Shown one piece after another: positions 48,283-59,705 of a DNA stretch of 64,000 bases (position 1 is the first letter of the stretch; the number at the start of each line of letters is the position of its first letter). Source of the DNA: Actinostola sp. cb2023 (taxonomy: Eukaryota; Cnidaria; Anthozoa; Actiniaria; Actinostolidae). The notes below the pieces were generated by a model. The model ran no database searches, was not told the DNA's origin, and saw only the letters and a program-made list of their open reading frames with translations. Made by a program: the position numbers and the translations under genes. The DNA is taken from positions 248,001 to 312,000 of the forward strand of contig JAUJYZ010001079.1 in assembly GCA_033675265.1 (NCBI GenBank), given 5' to 3'.

Positions 48283-48778
48283 ATAAGGCACTTCACACTT
48301 TCGTCTTCCAGTTTGAATTGGGGACAAACGCATACGCGCGTAAATTTATAGAAATCTGGATCACTTTGACTTCCCAGTACTCCGCTGGATTTTGTTGGAT
48401 TTTCAAAATTTAAACTTCGATAATTGCAGTTGTTGGTCTGAAAATAAGACCAATATAGGTTTTTAACTACCTTTTTCGAGTCAATCTTCTTTTGACGAAT
48501 GTTTCTAAAAATTTCGAGCTAATTTGCATATTCAATTGCCGAACGTTTTATTTTACAATCAAAAATCTTTTTTTCTCGATTTGTAGCCTTCCAATACCCA
48601 TCATATTATAGGTCATAAATAACAAATTAAACATATTTTCTAATATGGCAAGTTTTTGAAAATCCAACGAAATCGAACGGAGTTACAGCAAGCCAAAGTG
48701 ATCCAAATTTCTATAAAAGTCCGTGCGTTTGCCCCAATTCAAGATGGCGGACGAAAGCGTCAAGTGGCTTATTGAAAC
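48283..48778. mobile_element. ~500-bp inverted-repeat element
   Basis: Arms of about 130 bp read CACTTCACACTTTCGTCTTCCA...GGATCACTTTG on the left and the inverse on the right (CAAAGTGATCCAAATTTCTA...GACGAAAGCG). The interior is AT-rich with no frame. Confidence 0.65.
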
Positions 48779-49249
48779 GTTTTGCTGGCCCTAAATCATC
48801 GCCGCTCGCGCAATATAATCATGGTATATAATTCTCTCGCTTTTTCATCGGTTGATGGAATTTGTAAAAAATCTTGCAGTTTTAATTGGTTAGATATCTT
48901 GACAAGCAACCATTTGAATGCTACTTGTAAGCAGCTTGTCAAATCACTTTTTAATATCATCCAAACAGTCTTGGCTCGGGTTCAGCCAAAAGCAGTTCAA
49001 AATCAAAGTTTTCAGATCTGAAAGAAACTCAACAACAACTGTTTATTCTAACGAATTGAGTATATGATGAGACACGTGACATTTAATTATTGTAGTGTAA
49101 TCTCTTTGATGACATTGACATTATTATTTTTGTTGACCAAAACTGTGAATATATATTATTTTGATTGGTACTAGGCTTGATGTGAAAGCGTTGTCTAGTA
49201 TTAAGCGTAAACGTAAACTGTTTTATACTCTGTAACTCATTCACAAGTA

Positions 49250-50615
49250 CAGTCGAAGCTCCTGTAAGCGACCACCTTGGGAATATGCCAGTTCAGAGTT
49301 TAAGAATAAGGTTCAGTGCGCATGCGATTTTATCCCGAATTTATCACCTTTTGTTATTTAAAAATAACACAAACGTTAACAAAAACAGGTGATAAATTCA
49401 GGATAAAATCGCATGCGCACTGAACCTTATTCTCAAACTCCGAACTGGCTTATTCGAAAAAGTGGTCATACCTAGCTGGGCTCTCCTTAGACCACGCGCT
49501 GAAACAATAAAGGCTGGTCGCTTGATAACTTTTAGCTCTTAATTGTGATGTATTGTAATACGTAAGCACGATACCTGCCCATTACTACAGTATCATAATA
49601 CGCACTTACAAACAATGTTTAATTGCACGGTATTAAGAAAAAATCCACAGTCAATCAGCCAATCAGAAACGAGTATTTTATGTAGGAGTGTTATTAATTT
49701 TGTAATTGCATTAATTCTAATAAACTCGTTCCCAATCCCCTGCTCGTTTTGTTAATGGCTAATTGTGATGTATTGTAATACGTAAGCACGATACCTGCCC
49801 ATTACTACAGTATCATAATGCGCACTTGCAAACTATGTTTAACACAGGCAGTATTTTGAGTCTAAGACTTCTATTTGAAGAAGTTATTGAGTGTTGACTA
49901 ATACGAATCGGCAGACTCCGAGTGATCGCTTATGATCGCTTTAAAACAAAGGAACCACATACAGTTGGTAATACAGTCGAACCTCCCGTAAGCGACCACC
50001 CAAAATGTCAAGCTTTGTGGTCGCTTACGAGAGGTGGTCGCTAATGAGAGGTTCCAACTATAGTGATTTTGGAACTGAACTTTATTTGGTATTTTGGAAA
50101 ACTGGTCGCTTAGGAGAGGTGGTCGCTTACGAGAGTGGTCGCAACGGGAGGTTCAACTGTATTTAGCCATTGAAAAAACGAGTGGATGACTGGGAACGAG
50201 TTTTTAGAATTAATCTAATTAAGAAATCAACCCCATCACAAGAAAGAGCATATCAGAATTAGTAAGTTTCAGGAGTTTGATATGGTTTGGACAAGCATCA
50301 AATAAAAACTGCAAAAATTACATTTCTTTGTAATTTTTGAAATGTTTGGAAAGCTGCTACTCGTTCAATATCTAACTAAACCTATCGAAACTTTGTAAAC
50401 TTACTAATTTTGTTTGCTATTTATTGTGATGGGGTTCATTAATTCTAAAAATTCGTTCCCAGTCCCCCACTCGTTTTTGAAATGGCTAAAAATGGTCGCG
50501 GTCGCTTACGAGAGCTTTTATTACAGACCTTGAGTGTCACTACAAACGGGGTTTCGTAGAGGTGGTCGTAACTAGAGCTGGTCGCTTATGAGCTCCGGCG
50601 AATGAATACTCCAGT
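49250..50615. mobile_element. Nested AGCGACCAC-type mariner-like MITEs
   Basis: The outer ends GTCGAAGCTCCTGTAAGCGA (49252) and the inverse near 50575-50605 enclose a complete 188-bp inner copy at 49973-50161 (TACAGTCGAACCTCCCGTAA ... TTCAACTGTA, TA-flanked). Also present are a GCATGCGCACTGAACC hairpin (49287-49453) and an 85-bp direct repeat (49541 and 49762). No gene was found. Confidence 0.65.
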
Positions 50616-50815
50616 TTCGAGTTGTTAAGCGATGACCTCAATTCAGTGTAAATTATTCACAAATACATGTACCGACGAGAACGCGAAAAAGTGTCGACAT
50701 TCAACAATAGAAACCATTTTTAATTGCACGGGTTATTCTCTGGATTGAGGTTAAGTCTGAAAAAACGCGATAGCGGTGTCTAAACAAACTCGAAACGGGA
50801 GTATTGAGCTTAACT

Positions 50816-50971
50816 TGGGCTTCCTGTGGTAGAAATACCGCGGTGAGCGGGCCTGGGAACGAAGTTGGAATTTCTTTGTGAAGACGCTTTGACTCGTGAA
50901 CTGAACAGCATCAAAACAAACCTTAGCACAACTCTGTCTGTGTACTTGTAGTGCTCATCTCTTGTGTTGTG
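50816..50971 (+). promoter_or_regulatory. Conserved 5' leader of zinc-finger unit 3
   Basis: It matches the leaders of units 1 and 2 and ends at a GTGAGT donor (50972). The short ATG frame with GTAAGT donor follows at 51079. Homology to the other units begins here, marking the left edge of the duplicated unit. Confidence 0.5.
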
Positions 50972-51655
50972 GTGAGTAGATTGGATTCATTGTGTGTTTA
51001 ACATCGTCACGTTTGTGTTGTGATCCACTCAGTGTTTGAATGTGTTCGAGAGATCGACGATAAAAGTGTAGTAAGCTTATGTCAGATCTATCAAATCTAG
51101 ATCATGTAAGTATTAAGCTGGTTTTACACGGATTGAGGATTGTTTTCAGTAGACATGGAATCTACTGTACTAGTACATGTACTGAAAAACTACTAATCAG
51201 CCTTATTTATATGAAAAGAGAATAGTTGCAAAAGTTGATAGTTTGTGGTTTGACTTTGGGGCTTTGCATCTGTAGGTTATATAGGGTTTGAAATCTCAAA
51301 ATACAAATATAGTGACGTCAAGAGAGGCAGGCAGTAGGTTATACAAGCATTAAGAGATCCAGACTTTCGGTACACACGCAATGCATTATGAGATTATTAC
51401 AAAGGAAAAGTGAGCACCAATTCTAGACACAGGGAGTCCAAGCTATGTTTTTGCTCACTTGGTGCTCACTTTTCCTTTGTAATAGTCTCGCAATTCATTG
51501 TGCACGTCACGGAATTCTGGAACTCTTGATGCTTGTATAGCGATACTTCATGTGACGTCAGCTAAATGTGTCATTTATGTGCCAATCAGAGATCGATTGG
51601 CTGTTGAAAGAAAGCAACGTGTGAAAAGTTTTTGTGGAAATGGTTGGCACATTAA

Positions 51656-52669
51656 CCCATTCGCTCCTACACCGGCCGAAACCGGCCGTAAACATCGATA
51701 GTGCTTTGAAAAATTCTAACTTTCTGAATTTTCGTAACATCGATCTCATGGCCAGTTATTAGTGACAACTAGATAACTCTTCATATTTTAACCTCAAGTA
51801 AACTGACTTACAGGTCCGATTTCTGGGCATTAGTTCAATTTGTTTTGCCATAAAAATCAAAAATGCGTGTTTTTGACGCAATTTTACACCTCGAAAATGA
51901 CCGACATTTGACTTGGATTTTCTTCCAAAATACATCCTTGCGAAACAAAACGCCACTTTCTCAGCAAACTTCCATCTCTCTTCTTGATATAGTTGTGAAT
52001 TTTGCCCTCTCCTTTCCTTAACTCGCCGAACAATAGCCATTTCCTTAGGACCACTTTCGCTAACACGTGTTTTCCTTCTGCACGCCCGAAAAGGATGCCG
52101 GGAAACATCCGGGAATTTCGGCATAGATCTCCCCCGAAAATCCCTCTTTTAAGAATATATAGAGTGTCGAGCCACTCGGTCCTACAGGCAAAATATTGCA
52201 CCGGTTGCATTCTTTACAAGTCCAAAGTCGCCAAAAATGCCTTTGTAGGTCCTGGAATCCAACACAGAAAGACCAGAGAGACGATTTCACAATTGAGTCC
52301 GCCATTTTGAATTTCCAAACGGCAACGTCGAAATGTGATCGTGAATTCGTATCTAAACTCCTGATTTCTTCCAGGAGAACGGTCTCTACCACACCAGTCA
52401 AGCTTAATGATGCTGTCCTGGGGGCTTCTGTGGTGAATAATGGCTATAAACACTCTAAAAATGCAAAATTGGCCTTTTCGAGTAGTGATTACTACTAGCC
52501 CCTACGAACTCCCAAGAAGAAAGGCAGCACACATGAAGACGCGAGCCCACAGGCATTCAGAACTGTCAAGATTTCCATGGAAACCCCTTATATGGAATCG
52601 AAATTTCCTACGACGTGATTAGGTCCAGAAAATCGCTAAAAAACTCAAAATAGCTCAGGAGCGAATGGG
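51656..52669. mobile_element. 1.0-kb TTAA-flanked element with CCCATTCGCTCCT ends
   Basis: Inverted ends CCCATTCGCTCCT / AGGAGCGAATGGG are flanked by TTAA (51652-51655, 52670-52673). Units 1 and 2 lack it at the matching place (CACATTAAATCACAAT, near 13245). It contains overlapping frames on both strands, none recognisable. It is non-autonomous and piggyBac-like in target choice. Confidence 0.8.
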
Positions 52670-52673
52670 TTAA

Positions 52674-53169
52674 ACAAAAAAAATATGAGATCACGTGACC
52701 AGGACTTTTGTCACCCCCGGGAAGAAGTTAAGTTTGGGGTTAACTCAAAACTAGGGTTAGGGCAACGATTCAGGCTTAGGGTTATTTTTGCCCTTGGGTT
52801 AAGTTCTGGAAGCTAGGGTTAGATTTGACTGAAGGCTGGCTTAGGGGCTAGGACTAGTCACGTGACAAGCATCACTCCCCCCCTGGATCACCATAGGGTG
52901 AGTGTGACCATTGGTCTGACTAATATCCACGACAACTATTCTTCTCTGCTGTCTAAATTTCACAATGACCACTCCCTCAACTTTGACTTTTTGACCTATA
53001 TGTAAAATTGGGCTTTTGAGGTCTGTAACAAACACCCTCCCCCCCTAAGTCCTTCAATAAAACTCAGTTTCAAATAAAATTTGGCATGTATAACCGTCTT
53101 AGGTAGACTTAATGTTTTAAATAGTTTTTGGTAGGTAAATGGCAAGTCAGTGAAAACAAATATTTTTAT
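52674..53169. other. Unit-3-specific intronic stretch with TTAGGG-like words
   Basis: This block is also absent from units 1 and 2. It includes loose CTAGGGTTAGGG and GCTTAGGGTTA words at 52755-52825, not an ordered telomeric array, and CACGTGAC motifs. Its right edge is another TTAA (53170-53173), so the whole 51656-53169 interval may be one compound insertion. Confidence 0.45.
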
Positions 53170-53369
53170 TTAACATCACAATGTTTATCCTGTGAACACG
53201 AAACTTGAAGAAAAGTGAGAAAAGCTGAGCCGATTCATGATCAATGATAAAAGTGTACATTTAATTAAACTTTAAGTAAATTAAATATTAAACAATAATA
53301 TGGAAAACATTACACCCAAGCTGATGGGGTCTATATGTTTTCCATTTTATTCATAGGTTGCTTACAATT

Positions 53370-53492
53370 ATGGAGTCAGAACTTGTAGATCCAGGATGGA
53401 TGAAATTCAACTGCAAATCAGGCGAACTTCTGTTTTATTACAACAAAGATACAGCAGAACACAAATTTCCCATGTGGAATAGTACCTCAAGG
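53370..53492 (+). CDS. Zinc-finger unit 3, exon 1: WW-like module
   Basis: The 41-codon WW-like exon is intact, with an acceptor (TTATTCATAG|GTTGC) upstream and a GTGAGT donor at 53493. It is predicted to join the hybrid exon at 57604 across a 4.1-kb intron that contains a MITE and a large foldback. The frame is kept (phase 0). Confidence 0.65.
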
Positions 53493-53581
53493 GTGAGTGA
53501 TACTAATTAATGTTCTGATGATACTGTAAGCTAAGGGTTCAACAGGTTATTGTTGTCCATTGCTTGGAGGGGATTATCATA

Positions 53582-53905
53582 TATTTTAATAGTATACACT
53601 AATATAAATTGAAGAATGGTTGTTGGGTTCAAAATCATAGAACATTGACTGAGACCGCTGGGATGTATGGGTAAGCGTTAAATCAGCTAAGTTTTATGTA
53701 GTCAGAGGAAAATGTTGGTGTTTATTGAAAGAAATGATCTCTAAGCAAAATTCTACACATGGTATTCGGGAAATATTTTATGAATAAGTCATGTTATTTG
53801 ACTCATTTATTGCTTTCCATGCAGGTATCCCTTGCGGTCTTAGCTTCTATGTTCTATGATTTTGAACCCGACAACGATTCTTCCATTTAGTGTATAATAT
53901 ATACC
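53582..53905. mobile_element. MITE related to 28918-29690
   Basis: The arms read GTTGGGTTCAAAATCATAGAAC and the inverse TTCTATGATTTTGAACCCGAC; GAGACCGC...GCGGTCTTAG is also mirrored. It lies in the unit-3 intron. Confidence 0.6.
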
Positions 53906-54289
53906 AAAATTGCACCAAATGTAACATACATGTACAATGTACATAAAATTAATTATTATATAGTCAAGTCAATACGTGCGCTCTGATTGGCTGTAAACTG
54001 TGCTGTATCAGGGAGCGGAGCATGGTTTGATGACACTATTTTTCAGCTGTTTGGTTTGAACCAAAATCCTGAAGAAAACAAACCAAGCGCGCTCAATGGC
54101 ATAACTGGCGTCAGTAGCGTGCACACTTCACTCACGATAAAATGTTATTCAAAAACACAACAGAATGCTCAACTTTCTTGCCATTTTTTTTTTTCACCAT
54201 TCTTGTTCTCCGTGCTCCGTTCATTAATACAGCCACTCAAGAAGTGTGGAGAGCACTCGCCTACGGCCTGTCGTGCTCTTGTCAATTCC

Positions 54290-55925
54290 TTTGTACTAGC
54301 TGTATTACAGAATGGAGCACGGAAAAATCTGTTCTATTTGTTAACTGAAATATAAAAACAATAGGCCATATATGCACTAACGGGTCACATGACTGAACCC
54401 TCTCAAATCAAGCAGCGAGCTTAAAAATGGCAAAAATTGTAATCCGTTACTTAAGTGAACCCGATAGAATGGCTTGAGAAACATAAAAGTCTCTAGTATT
54501 ATACTAGGCGATGAACCCACTAGAACGGGTTGGTCAACCAGCTACAACCGAACCTGCTACAACCAGCTCATCATCAATCTGCTAGAACAGCTTCAGAAAC
54601 CTAAAGTCTCTAGTATTATACTAGGCGATGAACCCGCTAGAACGGGTTGGTCAACCAGCTACAACCGAACCTGCTACAACCAGCTCATCATCAATCTGCT
54701 AGAACAGCTTCAGAAACCTAAAATCTCTAGTATTATACTAGGTGATGAACCCGCTAGAACGGGTTGGTCAACCAGCTACAACCGAACCTGCTACAACCAG
54801 CTCATCATCAATCTGCTAGAACAGCTTCAGAAACCTAAAATCTCCAGTATTATACTAGGTGATGAACCCGCTAGAATGGGTTGGTCAACCAGCTATAACC
54901 GAACCTGCTACAACCAGCTCATCATCAATCTGCTAGAACAGCTTCAGAAACCTAAAATCTCTAGTATTATACTAGGTGATGAACCTGCTAGAACGGGTTG
55001 GTCAACCAGCTACAACCGAACCCGCTACAACCGGCTCATCATCAATCTGCTAGAACAGCTTCAGAAACCTAAAGTCTCTAGTATTATACTAGGCGATGAA
55101 CCCGCTAGAACTGGTTCGTCATCGAGTTGGTCAAGTCGCTCTAGTGGGTTGATGATGAACCGGTTGTAGCAGGTTCGATTGTAGCGGGTTGACCAACCCG
55201 TTCTAGCAGGTTCATTGCCTAGTATAATACTAGAGACTTTTAGGTTTCTCAAGCCGTTCTAACGGCTTGAGAACCCGTAGCGGGTTGTAGCGGTTGTAGC
55301 GGGTTCGGTTGAAGCGGGTTGACCAACCCATTCTAGATAGCGGGTTCATCGCCTAGTATAATACTAGAGATTTTAGGTTTCTCAAGCCGTTCTAGCTAGC
55401 AGGTTGATGATGAACCGGTTGTAGCGGGTTCGGTTGAAGCGGGTTGACCAACCCGTTCCAGCGAGTTCATCGCCTAGTATAATACTAGAGATTTTAGGTT
55501 TCTCAAGCCGTTCTAGCAGGTTGATGATGAACCGGTTGTAGCGGGTTCGGTTGAAGCGGGTTGACCAACCCATTCCAGCAGGTTCATCGCCTAGTATAAT
55601 ACTAGAGATTTTAGATTTCTCAAGCCGTTCTAGCGGATTGATGATGAACCGGTTGTAGGTTCGGCTGTAGCGGGTTGACTAACCCGTTCTAGCGGGTTCA
55701 TCGCCTAGTATAATACTAGATATTTTAGATTTCTCAAGCCGTTCAGGTTGACTTAACCCGCTCTAACGGGTTACAATTTTTGCCATTTTTAAGCTCGCTG
55801 CTTGATTTGAGAGGGTTGGGTCACGTGACCCGTTAGTGCATATATGGCCTATTGCTTTTATATTTTAGGTAACAAATAGAACAGCTTTTTCTGTGCTCCG
55901 TTCAGTAATACAGCATTAAGGAAGT
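54290..55925. mobile_element. Foldback element built of 117-bp tandem repeats in opposed arrays
   Basis: 54478-55110 has more than five direct copies of a 117-bp unit (AGTATTATACTAGG...GAACGGGTTGGTC). 55140-55760 holds about five copies in reverse orientation. The outer flanks are also inverted (GGCCATATATGCACTAACGG at 54362 and its inverse near 55835). Because 117 is a multiple of three and the unit has no stop, long repetitive frames appear on both strands; I do not regard them as genes. It resembles Drosophila FB-type foldbacks in structure only. Confidence 0.8.
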
Positions 55926-57430
55926 GACAAGAGCACGAAAGAAGTGTAGGGAGAGCATGAGCCGTTGACTTAAACCACCCTGTTGCCCCTCGAACGGGTT
56001 ACAATTTTTGCCATTTTTGAAGTGCAGCGCTCATAATGTTCAACACAGCAGAAATGACATGAAATACATGTATAAAATTGCAGATTTTATTAAGATGTGC
56101 TGGATGGCATCTAATGCAATTTCCATACCAATTCTTAGAAAACACTGGATTTTATATTACATGTCATTTCTACTGTGTCAAATAGTCTGACCTGAAATTT
56201 CGCAATCTTACTAATATGGAGTTGCTCTTTTCTTTTCTGGAGTTCATTTTGATTTGAGAGGGTTGGGTCATGTGACCCGTTGGTGCATATGGCCTATTCT
56301 TACCTCTAAAATGGCGAAAGCGCTACATCACACGATGACGGTGGCCATCTTGGGAAAAAATGACCTACAAAGGGCACTTGGGATAGTAGTGAAACCTCCT
56401 CTGGGATTATCATAAACTAACTCATCTGAGCAACATTTAGCCAGCAAGCAGGCGTTCTTTGCATGGCCTCGAGGAGAATCAAGAAGAGGGGGGAGGGGGG
56501 AAGAAAAGGGAAGGAAATGCTTGCGAGTGTCCATTGTTATTTTGAGAGGACTGTGTTCATCCACAAACGAAGGACACTGATTGGCTCAGTGTCAAAATCT
56601 GTATGCGCATTTGAAGCCACTTTCACGGTTGAGGTCAATGAACGACGACAATGATGAAGATCAGCCTGCATTTTTAGAGTTGGGCCTTCCACTGGAAGCA
56701 CAACTAATTAGGAGGTGTTTTGGAAATAACAATTGATGCTGGCAGTCATTCCCTTCTTTTCTTCCTGTCCCCATTCTTCCTGCGCGCCTCAGCTAGGAAT
56801 GCCTACTTCGCAGGCTGAGCAACATTAATGTACATGTATGTTCACCACCTAAATAAACATAAACCTATTTTCAAAAACGTTGTCCATTTACACAATAGTA
56901 AATAGTAGAAAAGAATGAATTAGAGAAACAAAAGAAATTCAATCACACGGAACTGTGGCTCATTGTTTCTCTAAAGTAATTCCTTTTTACTATTTATTTA
57001 CGGAGTTATCGACCAGAGCCTAAGGTCCCATACAAAGCCTTATATACAGCTCGATATCAAGCCTCTCATAGATACCTTGGGCTACCTGTGGTACGAACCG
57101 TCGTCAATGCGTCGTGAGTCAGTTTCGGGAGTATCGCTGATGCAAATCCCGGGGGAAATGAAAATCGGATATCAGTTGAACAATTGAAGAGTTCGATAAT
57201 CGAACGTTCGACTGTGTTCGATTGGTAACATTTTTAGGTGAGTTCGATTATGTTCGATTGGCGAACTCAATCGAATTCAATCCGATTAAGTTTGATTGAG
57301 TTCGATTACCGAACGTTCGATTAGATAGGCCGGGTGAACTGCATCTCAGAATGCAATCGCACCAGGGCACGAGTTAACGCTCAATGAGCGTCTAGTTACA
57401 CTAAGAAAATCATAACTTCTCTACATTCAT
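55926..57430. other. Unit-3 intron, repeats only
   Basis: It contains partial re-use of the foldback flanks (ACGGGTTACAATTTTTGCCA at 55995; GAGAGGGTTGGGTCATGTGA near 56258). A MITE lies at 56868-57005, and a GTTCGATT-rich simple repeat at 57187-57325. No gene was found. Confidence 0.5.
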
Positions 57431-57603
57431 TCTTTCTTTTTGGGTGGAGGGGTGGGGACACTTATTTGCAGAAGCCGGGACACTTATTTGATATTGTTCG
57501 CCACAGTGGGGTGCTATTTAGAAGGGGTATTTATTTCAAGCTGCCAGGACTGCTATTTGAAGCATTTACTGTACCTTTGTTTCTCTTGTTTATTGTGTCT
57601 TAG

Positions 57604-57936
57604 GAATATTGCATGGGTGAAACTATTGATGGTGAGTTGCTACAAACCAACAAGAATAACAGTATAGCAATACAGACTGATGACACTGGCTGTAGTAATG
57701 GATGTATGTCTACGTATGCAGCAAGTGGTTGCATCGTGCAAGAAAGCAATCTGGAAAGAGAAATACCAGGAGGAAGTGAGGAGAGCAGTGTAAGCGAGGA
57801 CACCAATGTGTTTATGGAGTCGGAACGTGTAGATCCAGGATGGATGAATTTCAACTGCAAATCAGGCGAACTTCTGTTTTATTACAACAAAGATACAGCA
57901 GAACACAAATTTCCCATGTGGAATAGCACCTCAAGA
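57604..57936 (+). CDS. Zinc-finger unit 3, hybrid exon: acidic start fused in frame to a second WW-like module
   Basis: The exon starts at a TCTTAG acceptor, encodes EYCMGETIDGELLQT and the start of the acidic region. At 57811-57817 (TTTATGG) it switches into a complete copy of exon 1 (ESERVDPGWMNFN...FPMW), ending at a GTGAGT donor (57937). It has 111 codons with no stop, phase 0 on both sides. Upstream it fits exon 1 at 53370, downstream the terminal exon at 59706. The predicted product, about 601 residues, is WW-acidic-WW-acidic-ten fingers. A 4-codon tail runs past the donor if unspliced. This is the footprint of a tandem duplication with breakpoints in exon 2 and exon 1. Confidence 0.7.
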
Positions 57937-57984
57937 GTGAGTGATTCTAATGTTCTGATGATACTGTAAGCTAAGGTGTTTTTT

Positions 57985-58866
57985 TTTATTGCATTATTTT
58001 CAAACAAGTTATGTGTGTTATTGCATTATTTTCAAACAAGTTATGTGTGTTTTTGCATTATTTTCAAACAAGTTATGTGTGTTATTGCATTATTTTCAAA
58101 CAAGTTATGTGTGTTATTGCATTATTTTCAAACAAGTTATGTGTGTTTTTGCATTATTTTCAAACAAGTTATGTGTGTTATTGCATTATTTTCAAACAAG
58201 TTATGTGTGTTATTGCATTATTTTCAAACAAGTTATGTGTGTTTTTGTATTATTTGCAAACAAGTTATGTGTGTTATTGCATTATTTTCAAACAAGTTAT
58301 GTGTGTTGTTGCATTATTTTCAAACGAGTTATGTGTGTGTTATTGCATTATTTTCAAACAAGTTATGTGTGTGTTATTGCATTATTTTCAAACAAGTTTG
58401 TGTGTTTTTTTGTATTATTTGCAAACAAGTTATGTGTGTTATTGCATTATTTTCAAACAAGTTAGTTATTGCATTATTTTGTGTTGTTGCATTATTTTCA
58501 AACAAGTTATGTGTGTTATTGCATTATTTTCAAACAAGTTATGTGTGCATTTTTTCAAACATTATTTTCAAACAAGTTATGTGTGTTATTGCATTATTTT
58601 CAAACAAGTTATGTGTGTGTTGTTAGTTATATGTGTTATTGCATTATTTTCAAACAAGTTATGTGTGTTTTTGTATTATTTTCAAACAAGTTATGTGTGT
58701 TTTTTGTATTATTTTCAAACAAGTTATGTGTGTTATTGCATTATTTTCAAACAAGTTATGTGTGTTGTTGCATTATTTTCAAACAAGTTATGTGTGTTAT
58801 TGCATTATTTTCAAACAAGTTATGTGTGTTATTGCATTATTTTCAAACAAGTTATGTGTGTTGTTG
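57985..58866. repeat. 32-bp minisatellite (about 27 copies)
   Basis: Unit GTTATTGCATTATTTTCAAAC plus ...AAGTTATGTGT, 32 bp, tandem with few changes. It lies in the intron between the hybrid exon and the ten-finger exon. It has no stop in any plus frame, so three overlapping frames of up to 297 codons arise; these are not genes. There are no unique spacers, so it is not a CRISPR. Confidence 0.95.
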
Positions 58867-59358
58867 CTGTGCTACTGTACGTCTTTGAGACGAAAACAAC
58901 TTGAAATCCAACCGATCCGAAACCCACACAATCCACCTCAACCCTCAAATAACTATCAATCTATATTTGTAGCAAGTATTTGAAGAACAAGGTAGTAAAG
59001 GGAGGGCTTCTAGAAATGAAAATCAAACTTGAACTTCACGCAACGATCGCACTAAGATATCTATATTTAGTTCAAATAGGCTACATTTCAGTTAGAGGAT
59101 CGACTTCTCGCTAGTAGAGCGTCTAGTTCTTTGGAAAAAGAAAACACACAAAAAAAACGATCGATAATTACCTCTAAAATAAATAGGGAAACACAGAACA
59201 ACGTTTTAATGATATCTGTGTAGATAAGAATACAGTTCAATAATCTTTTTTGATGAAGACAAGTGAAAAAATAGTGATTGCGCTTGTATTTCACAAATTT
59301 AATATAACTTTTGTACGCTAACAAATAACAAAAGAAAGAGCAAACGATGTTGTTTTCT
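58867..59358. other. Intron remainder, no feature recognised
   Basis: AT-rich sequence between the minisatellite and duplication copy B. No gene or clear repeat was seen. Confidence 0.4.
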
Positions 59359-59705
59359 TTGTGGATTTTGTTGTAGAAAATCTGTAAGTAAAACTTGACA
59401 GCAAATGCGTCCATTTCAAAGAATACAGCTGCTATTAACAATAATCGCGAGCTCATGAGGATTTTGCGCATTCTCAGACAAACTTCCCTGGACACACTTC
59501 TCTCAATTTCCTTAGACTACATGTGCTTCTCGTACATGTAGTCTTTCTTTTGTGTCCAGTAATATATAATTATTGAGAAATGTGGGGCCAGTTCTGTACT
59601 AGGCGCTATTTCGAAGGGGGCATTTATTTCTAGCTGGACACTATTGCAAGCATTTGATGTACATTGTACCTTAAAGTTTGTTTCTCTTGTTTATTGTGTC
59701 TTTAG

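Noticed and set aside
52739..52830. Interstitial telomeric repeat
   Set aside because: The TTAGGG words are scattered with irregular spacing, not a tandem array.
54474..55169. 231-codon repetitive frame
   Set aside because: Produced by a 117-bp tandem unit without stops inside a foldback; equivalent frames exist on the opposite strand.
57985..58866. Possible CRISPR array
   Set aside because: The repeats are contiguous with no unique spacers, and the context is a eukaryotic intron.
57976..58983. Overlapping plus-strand frames of 116-297 codons
   Set aside because: All are read-throughs of the 32-bp minisatellite in its three frames; the protein is an artefact of the repeat.
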